Source: a virus
DNA length: 35,358 nucleotides
Strand: one strand, 5' to 3'
IMG/VR virus record: IMGVR_UViG_3300009164_000018
Span: 1 to 35,358 of that record
In this document: in pieces, positions 31,615 to 35,358 of the stretch
Numbering within the stretch: the stretch's first letter is position 1
Layout of the letters: every line of letters begins with the position of its first letter
The notes under the pieces: model-generated
Told to the model about the DNA's origin: nothing
Database searches by the model: none
Seen by the model: the letters and a program-made list of their open reading frames with translations, nothing else
Position numbers and translations under genes: made by a program

Positions 31615-32165
31615 TTAAGTTTCCTTTTCATTAAATCTTTTGCACCAGTAACCGCCTCAAGCCATTCTTTGTCTGTGCCTGCGGCTTTGTAGGCTTCTTT
31701 AAAACGTGTCTGAAGTTCCTCAACATTGGTTGATTCGCTAATAGCGGTGATGTGGTCTTGCATGGCGTTGTGATTAGCCTTTACTTCTTTGGGCTTTGTA
31801 GCCGCGTTGCCATCGTCATCTTCTGGGGCTTGACCAGTAGCCGCCATCAATGACGCTCTACGGATATAGGTTAGACAAGACATAAACCCTTGTGGGTCGT
31901 GTTTGGGGGCTGGAAAGAACAACTTACCGCAGTCCAAGCGTTCACCAGATTCATGCAAGAAACTTGTCTCGCAAACTATGCCGTCTGGGTGTTCTGAGGT
32001 GGTTTGGAATAGGAATATGCCGTTGGCGTTTAAAGCGCCTATAACGGATTCAACGCAAGATGCTAGGTCTACATACTTGCTACGGAAATGAGGGTTTGTA
32101 GAGGTCTTTAAAGCAGGCGCAAACTCCTTCTGCGCTTTGACCAATGCTGTGGCAATGTTTTTCAT
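31611..32165 (-). CDS. erf: ERF-family single-strand annealing protein
   Basis: This 184-residue protein has the ERF signature: an N-terminal helix (IATALVKAQKEFAPALKTST), NPHFRSKYVDLASCVESVIG (24-43), then LTYIRRASLMAATGQAPEDD (98-117). ERF proteins anneal complementary single strands and are essential in P22 for circularising terminally redundant DNA after infection. The YqaJ-type exonuclease downstream is its natural partner. The C-terminal part (KEAYKAAGTDKEWLEAVTGA) is a short helical tail. Its role in circularising a headful-packaged genome fits the permuted contig. Confidence 0.93.
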   Translation of the reverse strand: MKNIATALVKAQKEFAPALKTSTNPHFRSKYVDLASCVESVIGALNANGIFLFQTTSEHPDGIVCETSFLHESGERLDCGKLFFPAPKHDPQGFMSCLTYIRRASLMAATGQAPEDDDGNAATKPKEVKANHNAMQDHITAISESTNVEELQTRFKEAYKAAGTDKEWLEAVTGAKDLMKRKLK

Positions 32166-32363
32166 TTATTTTCCAATCGTAATAACAGCCAAGAGAAAGC
32201 CTGCACCAAAGGCAAGCGCGATATATGTCCAGAACTCAGCGTCAGGTGAGAACGCCTGCTGTTCCTCAAACCACATCCATTTATTGCGTTTCTCAATAGC
32301 GGTGGTGTTTTCTGGAAATGCCTCATCTAGAGTGCGTGGGTAGGTGCGTGTGGTTTCGTTCAT
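32166..32363 (-). CDS. small single-span membrane protein, hypothetical
   Basis: This 65-residue protein has an N-terminal polar part with the pattern TRTYPRTLDEAFP, common to short phage proteins, and a C-terminal membrane segment (FWTYIALAFGAGFLLAVITI, about 44-63). The N-terminus would face the cytoplasm. It is coupled to 32360-32623 by an ATGA overlap, and its stop directly abuts the start of erf. The role is unknown. Confidence 0.7.
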   Translation of the reverse strand: MNETTRTYPRTLDEAFPENTTAIEKRNKWMWFEEQQAFSPDAEFWTYIALAFGAGFLLAVITIGK

Positions 32364-32623
32364 GCTAGTTCCTTTTTAGACTCATAACGAGCGATAGCGT
32401 AGTCAAGTTTGTCGTTGTAAATTTGTTCTTCTACGGCTTTGGCGTACTGGCGCTCAAAGTCTTGGATAACCTTGTCGCGTAGCATTTCGCTTATCTCAAT
32501 ACCACCGACATAAGCAAACATGAGGTTTTGGGAGTATGGGTCAAAGAAGCAATCCACATCAATGATGTAGTCGTAATCGCAGACCATGCGTTCACAGTCG
32601 GTGTGTTCTTGTGCGTAGTTCAT
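32360..32623 (-). CDS. small acidic protein, hypothetical
   Basis: This 87-residue protein is preceded by a good GGAG eight bases before its ATG. It is Tyr/Asp-rich (CDYDYIIDVDCFFDPYSQNL) and followed by a charged helix (DKVIQDFERQYAKAVEEQIY). No metal-binding or catalytic motif is recognised. It lies second in the leftward operon, an early position typical of host-takeover proteins, but nothing more can be supported. Confidence 0.68.
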   Translation of the reverse strand: MNYAQEHTDCERMVCDYDYIIDVDCFFDPYSQNLMFAYVGGIEISEMLRDKVIQDFERQYAKAVEEQIYNDKLDYAIARYESKKELA

Positions 32624-32632
32624 GTTGTCTCC

Positions 32633-32908
32633 TTAATAATCTTGACCAGCGCGAGCGGGTTGTGCGCCCAAAAACTGTGAGTTGAATGGGGCGTTGTGTT
32701 TCCATGCCACATTCTTTTGCGTACTGGCAAACTCAGAAACAGTAACCAGTTTTACCAAACCTTTTTCCAAGCGGTTAAGGTAACGCGCATTGTGGATAAA
32801 TGCAGAGGCTTGTTTAAATGTGAGGGGGATAGTCAGTTCTGACCAAGTGTTGTCGTAATCGCTAAGAGCGATAACTAACCATTCTTTTTTCCATGATGTG
32901 CTTTTCAT
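32633..32908 (-). CDS. first gene of the leftward operon, hypothetical
   Basis: This 91-residue protein has AAGGAA upstream of the ATG at 32908 and lies just after the predicted leftward promoter. The core (WLVIALSDYDNTWSELTIPL, then FKQASAFIHNARYLNRLEKG) suggests a small alpha/beta fold. No family is recognised. As the promoter-proximal early gene it would be made first and most strongly after infection. Confidence 0.68.
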   Translation of the reverse strand: MKSTSWKKEWLVIALSDYDNTWSELTIPLTFKQASAFIHNARYLNRLEKGLVKLVTVSEFASTQKNVAWKHNAPFNSQFLGAQPARAGQDY

Positions 32909-32955
32909 ACTGTTTCCTTAAAAGACCGCTTGCTATTTGCTACGGCATGGATGTG

Positions 32956-32983
32956 ACTGTACATCAAATTTTGATAAAGTCAA
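32956..32983 (-). promoter_or_regulatory. predicted leftward early promoter
   Basis: On the minus strand, TTGACT (32983-32978) is followed after 16 bases by TACAGT (32961-32956), pointing to the gene starting at 32908. The -35 lies within a 15-bp palindrome (32980-32994), and the spacer contains ATCAAATTTTGAT (32963-32975), so repression by a DNA-binding dimer is likely. Confidence 0.55.
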
Positions 32984-33033
32984 CAACTTGTTGAAAATAA
33001 ATTCACAAAATGTTGACTTTCTGCAAAATGTTG
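32963..33033. promoter_or_regulatory. operator cluster between the divergent early promoters
   Basis: Four related sequences stand out: palindrome ATCAAATTTTGAT (32963-32975), palindrome TCAACAACTTGTTGA (32980-32994), and CAAAATGTTG twice (33006-33015 and 33024-33033). AAAGTCAACA (32976-32985) and TGTTGACTTT (33011-33020) are a perfect 10-bp inverted pair covering both -35 boxes. The likely ligand is the small HTH protein at 33047. Confidence 0.55.
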
Positions 33034-33040
33034 CTAAGAT
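33013..33040 (+). promoter_or_regulatory. predicted rightward early promoter
   Basis: TTGACT (33013-33018) and TAAGAT (33035-33040) are separated by 16 bases. Initiation about seven bases after the -10 would fall on or next to the ATG at 33047, giving a leaderless message, and no ribosome binding site precedes that ATG. The downstream CAAAATGTTG copy lies in the spacer. Confidence 0.6.
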
Positions 33041-33046
33041 ACAACT

Positions 33047-33229
33047 ATGAACACAGAACAACTTAACGCTGATAGAGAGTTAATTAAGCAACTTGGTGGG
33101 GCTACCGCCTTAGCCAATAGGCTTGGTTTTGCTTCTAAACAAAGAGTACATAACTGGTTGTATAGGGGAATACCCCCATCAATAAAGTTGGCGTATCCAA
33201 AACTTTTTCTTAAAAAGGCAAAAAAATGA
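33047..33229 (+). CDS. Cro/YdaS-like helix-turn-helix regulator
   Basis: This 60-residue protein contains the YdaS/Cro-type helix-turn-helix (LIKQLGGATALANRLGFASK then QRVHNWLYRGIPPSIK). This family binds operators as dimers; the RGIPP turn is typical. It lies first on the rightward transcript, beside an operator cluster, and its start coincides with the expected transcription start, as in leaderless lambda cI from PRM. It is the only HTH regulator in the genome, so it probably controls both early promoters. The basic tail KKAKK is short. Confidence 0.85.
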   Translation: MNTEQLNADRELIKQLGGATALANRLGFASKQRVHNWLYRGIPPSIKLAYPKLFLKKAKK

Positions 33230-33531
33230 TTCCATTGTGTCGTTTTTGCAACACAGAAATAGTTGGTAGGCATCATTTGGCAAAAGTTTGTTTTCCTTGT
33301 AGTGACCATAGTACCGATAAAGTTGGGGTTATATCCGCTATAAAAGCCGTTAAAAAGGCTGTTAAAGATGGATTGCTTGCGCCTGTGAAAACGCTATTTT
33401 GTGTAGATTGTGGAAAGCCTGCTGAGTGCTATGACCATCGTGATTACAACAAGCCGATTGATGTAGTTCCTGTATGTCGTAAGTGCAATTTCCGTAGAGG
33501 TTCTGCAATTTCTTTGAGTCAACAAAATTGA
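33226..33531 (+). CDS. zinc-binding HNH-like protein, hypothetical
   Basis: This 101-residue protein has two zinc sites: C5-x2-C8 with C22-x2-C25, and C59-x2-C62 with C84-x2-C87. Between the latter lies the D70-H71-R72 motif in YDHRDYNKPIDVVPVC, followed by NFRRG, a pattern found in short phage HNH-like or zinc-ribbon proteins. Whether it cuts DNA is unclear because the canonical HNH asparagine region is reduced. It is coupled by ATGA to the HTH gene upstream and followed by the structured RNA. Confidence 0.72.
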   Translation: MIPLCRFCNTEIVGRHHLAKVCFPCSDHSTDKVGVISAIKAVKKAVKDGLLAPVKTLFCVDCGKPAECYDHRDYNKPIDVVPVCRKCNFRRGSAISLSQQN

Positions 33532-33537
33532 TATATA
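33529..33537 (+). promoter_or_regulatory. possible extended -10 promoter for the RNA at 33546
   Basis: TGA directly before TATATA (33532-33537) resembles an extended -10 (TGn-TATAAT). TATACT (33534-33539) is an alternative -10 hexamer. A start near 33544 would give a roughly 108-base RNA ending at the T-run. No convincing -35 is seen. Confidence 0.35.
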
Positions 33538-33545
33538 CTTTGCAA

Positions 33546-33651
33546 AACGCTTGGCGGCGTTACTCGTAGTAGGGTTACACATGAAGTCTGCTGGTACTAC
33601 GCCAGTCCGCCAACACCGAAAGGTGAGACTTCAGGTGTAGCCCTTTTTTTT
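33546..33651 (+). ncRNA. C4-like antisense RNA / pseudoknotted attenuator
   Basis: Helix 1 pairs GGGTTACAC (33572-33580) with GTGTAGCCC (33635-33643, one G-U) and, after an A-G mismatch, TGAAGTC (33582-33588) with GACTTCA (33627-33633). Inside are a hairpin CTGG-loop-CCAG (33591-33605) and CACC-GAAA-GGTG (33614-33625) with a GNRA loop, making a three-way junction. The 7-base loop TACTACG (33595-33601) is complementary to CGTAGTA (33565-33571), and the junction segment CCGCCAA (33607-33613) to TTGGCGG (33551-33557). Eight T follow. This is the layout of the P1/P7 C4 antisense RNA, which carries two short antisense segments; here their complements lie just 5'. Family membership is inferred. Confidence 0.6.
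33572..33651 (+). terminator. intrinsic terminator formed by helix 1 of the RNA
   Basis: The 16-bp helix 1 followed by eight T (33644-33651) is a strong intrinsic terminator only nine bases before the initiator ATG at 33661. Expression of the replication gene would therefore require readthrough or disruption of the helix. Confidence 0.65.
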
Positions 33652-33660
33652 GGGCAAAAA

Positions 33661-34362
33661 ATGAGAATCAAGAACTATAAAAAGTTTCAGCATTTCAAGG
33701 ATAGGAAACCACCTTGGGTGAAGTTGTATCGTGACATTTTGGATGACTTGGAATGGCATGAACTTGACCCAAAGGCATCAAAAGTCTTGGTAATGCTGTG
33801 GTTAATTGCCAGCGAAGATGAAGGCAATATCCCACCCATCAAACAACTTGCTTTTCGGCTAAGAATGTCAGAAAAGGATACGGAAGTATGCATTATCAAG
33901 TTGTCTCATTGGCTGGAACAAGACGATATCAATGCGATATCAACACGATATCAAAGTGATAGTGTAGAGACAGAGAGAGAGACAGAGAAAGAGACAGAGG
34001 CAGAGTGTATTAGTCCACCTGTCGGTGAACTTCCAAGTTGCAACCATCAGGAAGTTATAAATCTTTATCACAAGCACTTGCCTACGCTTAGACGGGTAGA
34101 GGTCTGGAACGAAACCCGTAAGGGCTACTTACGCCAAAGGTGGCGTGAGGTGGCTGATGAACTATCCAAGACTAAGACTGTGGAGGCATCGGACATTCTG
34201 GGATGGTTTGCCGAGTTCTTTGACCACATCGGTACATCCAAATTCTTGATGGGCAAAGTCAACAGCAAAGATGGGCGGTCTTTCTATGCCGACCTAGAGT
34301 GGATTCTCAAACCAAGCAATTTCGCAAAAATCGTAGAGGGAAAATATCATGGCTCTAACTAA
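33661..34362 (+). CDS. replication initiation protein, lambda O-like
   Basis: This 233-residue protein begins MRIKNYKKFQHFKDRKPPWV followed by KLYRDILDDLEWHELDPKAS, the winged-helix N-terminus of phage replication proteins of the O type. A low-complexity acidic linker (about residues 105-117, ETERETEKETEAE) separates it from a C-terminal helical region expected to recruit a helicase or its loader (SDILGWFAEFFDHIG). No helicase gene is present, so the host one must be used. The linker-coding DNA holds CGATATCA iterons. The ribosome binding site is weak (GGG), beside a terminator, suggesting tight control. Confidence 0.82.
   Translation: MRIKNYKKFQHFKDRKPPWVKLYRDILDDLEWHELDPKASKVLVMLWLIASEDEGNIPPIKQLAFRLRMSEKDTEVCIIKLSHWLEQDDINAISTRYQSDSVETERETEKETEAECISPPVGELPSCNHQEVINLYHKHLPTLRRVEVWNETRKGYLRQRWREVADELSKTKTVEASDILGWFAEFFDHIGTSKFLMGKVNSKDGRSFYADLEWILKPSNFAKIVEGKYHGSN
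33924..34005. other. putative replication origin (iterons) within the initiator gene
   Basis: CGATATCA occurs three times at 33924-33931, 33935-33942 and 33946-33953, exactly 11 bases apart, and a degenerate fourth copy (TGATAGTG) follows at 33957-33964. A 40-base purine-rich tract (33966-34005) comes next. Repeats in phase with the DNA helix inside an O-like gene, followed by a strand-asymmetric region, resemble the lambda origin inside gene O. Confidence 0.6.
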
Positions 34363-34585
34363 TTTCAAAAGCAATGTAAAACAAGAATCAGAGTTTGACG
34401 AAGTTCAACGTCTGATGTGTTCCGTGTCTGGTTGCCCAAATCGTTGGACAGTTCACATTAGCGGTGACAAGCCCAAATGTTCCAAGCACCAATGGGAAAA
34501 GAACCCAAGCGACTACAAGCGCCCTACCCATTTCAAGCCAGTTACTCAGACTGTTCAGCAATGGTATGAGAAGGAAAACTTTTGA
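34349..34585 (+). CDS. small zinc-ribbon protein, hypothetical
   Basis: This 78-residue protein overlaps the initiator gene by 14 bases. C24-x4-C29 and C44-x2-H47 (MCSVSGCPNRWTVHI, PKCSKHQWEKNP) suggest a compact zinc ribbon. Small zinc proteins of this kind often follow phage initiator genes and may bind DNA or the loader, but nothing specific can be assigned. The stop overlaps the methyltransferase start (TGATG). Confidence 0.7.
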   Translation: MALTNFKSNVKQESEFDEVQRLMCSVSGCPNRWTVHISGDKPKCSKHQWEKNPSDYKRPTHFKPVTQTVQQWYEKENF

Positions 34586-35358
34586 TGCTTTACCAAAATG
34601 ATTTATTTGAAGAAGAAATTGTTTTTGAAACAAGCGAAATAACAAAAGAAAACAAATTTCCAATAGCGCCTGCAACCGACTATGAGGCTTTGGCTGATTT
34701 TGCTGAATTACAAAAATTTAATCCTAATTCAATTTTAAGAAGTGGCGATTGGTTTTCTAGGTCAGAGTTTGACGAAAGTCACAAAAAGCCCATTTACATT
34801 GATACCAGCAGAATTGGATTGGTTGCTTCTGATAGACACCATTGGGCGGCAAGAATGGCTTGTGATTCACTAACATCACCATCACCTATTCGCTCTTGGT
34901 ATCAAACCAAACATCGTGAAACTCTGGAAAACAGCAAGTTTTACGAAAACAGCCCTAAAACAGCGTTGGCTCTTAGAAAATACATTGCTTCACAGTTTCG
35001 CCCAACAGCCGCCCTAGCAGTCTACAAATTGTTTAATGCAACAAATGTGTATGACCCTTGTGGCGGCTGGGGAGACAGAATGGTGGCGGCTATGGCTTCC
35101 AACCTTTCCTACCATTGCAGAGATGTAAACCCATTGGTGCTTGCTGGTTACGCCTCAATGCAATATATGTATGGCGGTAATGTTTCTTTTGAATACCAGC
35201 AATCAGAGTTAAATGCGCCAGATGGCACTTATGACCTTGTGTTTACTTCTCCACCTTATTGGAAAGTTGAAAAATACCAAGGCGAACTATCATCTTTTAA
35301 GAAGTACCCAAAGTTTGAAGATTGGTTAGAAAACTTTCTTTTTGCCATGCTGGATAAC
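34585..35358 (+). CDS. DNA methyltransferase, N-terminal part (gene crosses the circle join)
   Basis: This gene starts at the ATG that overlaps the stop of the preceding zinc protein (TGATG) and is open to the end of the window. Position 35236 equals position 1, where the frame continues to a stop at 334-336, giving a reconstructed protein of about 328 residues. It has a SAM-binding motif I of the form VYDPCGGWGDR near residues 153-163, and the catalytic motif IV SPPYW follows near residue 220. This motif order and the SPPY signature are typical of N4-cytosine or N6-adenine DNA methyltransferases. No cognate nuclease is adjacent, so it is probably an orphan enzyme that protects phage DNA or marks it. 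The specificity cannot be read from the sequence. Confidence 0.85.
   Translation, partial: MLYQNDLFEEEIVFETSEITKENKFPIAPATDYEALADFAELQKFNPNSILRSGDWFSRSEFDESHKKPIYIDTSRIGLVASDRHHWAARMACDSLTSPSPIRSWYQTKHRETLENSKFYENSPKTALALRKYIASQFRPTAALAVYKLFNATNVYDPCGGWGDRMVAAMASNLSYHCRDVNPLVLAGYASMQYMYGGNVSFEYQQSELNAPDGTYDLVFTSPPYWKVEKYQGELSSFKKYPKFEDWLENFLFAMLDN
35236..35358. repeat. terminal direct repeat, right copy (circle overlap)
   Basis: This exact copy of bases 1-123 lies inside the methyltransferase gene, beginning just before its SPPYW catalytic motif. Removing one copy gives a unique circle of about 35,235 bp. Confidence 0.95.

Noticed and set aside
33226-33531. Calling the zinc protein a homing endonuclease
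   Set aside because: It has a DHR motif and two Cys4 sites but not a complete HNH pattern or a DNA-binding domain like the other HNH genes.
1-35358. tRNA genes, CRISPR arrays and insertion sequences
   Set aside because: I saw no cloverleaf with the TTCGA arm, no spaced repeats and no transposase or terminal inverted repeats; a tRNAscan run would be needed to be certain.

Overview
The window is a complete tailed-phage genome of the P22-like short-tailed (podovirus) type, recovered as a circular or circularly permuted contig. Its last 123 bases (35236-35358) repeat its first 123 exactly, and a DNA methyltransferase gene reads across the join, so the unique length is about 35,235 bp. Terminase, portal, scaffold, coat, gp4-like and gp10-like proteins, three ejection-type proteins and several fibre or collar proteins are all present; no tape measure, sheath, integrase or CI-type repressor is. 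Moderate G+C and the kinds of small hypothetical proteins suggest a freshwater beta- or gammaproteobacterial host, but that is a guess.

Layout. A divergent control region lies at about 32950-33046. Leftward from it (32908 to 29310, minus strand) runs a tightly overlapped early operon with an ERF annealing protein, a YqaJ/lambda-type exonuclease, an HNH endonuclease and many small proteins, two of them tiny membrane peptides. Rightward run a Cro/YdaS-like regulator that appears to be leaderless, a zinc protein, a pseudoknotted RNA ending in an intrinsic terminator (33546-33651), an O-like replication initiator with internal iterons, a zinc protein and, across the circle join, a methyltransferase. 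The same strand continues at 333-1988 with a nin-like set: small overlapping ORFs, RusA, NinB, a PD-(D/E)XK-like protein and a Ref-like nuclease. A second structured RNA (1992-2087) and a divergent pair of small genes separate this from the late region.

The late region (2602-29313, plus strand) starts with small genes, a GroES-like co-chaperonin and a ParB-methyltransferase fusion. Packaging and head genes follow (4853-11273, closed by a strong terminator), then fibre cassettes (12050-17103), neck/tail adaptors gp4-like and gp10-like with an HNH gene between them, a cupin, ejection proteins, a collar fibre, a second HNH gene and the lysis cassette (27138-29313).

Together the genes suggest initiator-driven replication from an origin inside the O-like gene, with ERF, exonuclease, RusA, NinB and Ref making and resolving recombination intermediates. 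A headful terminase would fill a P22-like procapsid. The most interesting unexplained item is the RNA at 33546-33651. It has the architecture of the phage P1/P7 C4 antisense RNA: a three-way junction with two exposed segments, each perfectly complementary to a segment just upstream. Here it lies directly before a replication initiator rather than an antirepressor. No stretch longer than about 140 bases lacks a gene.
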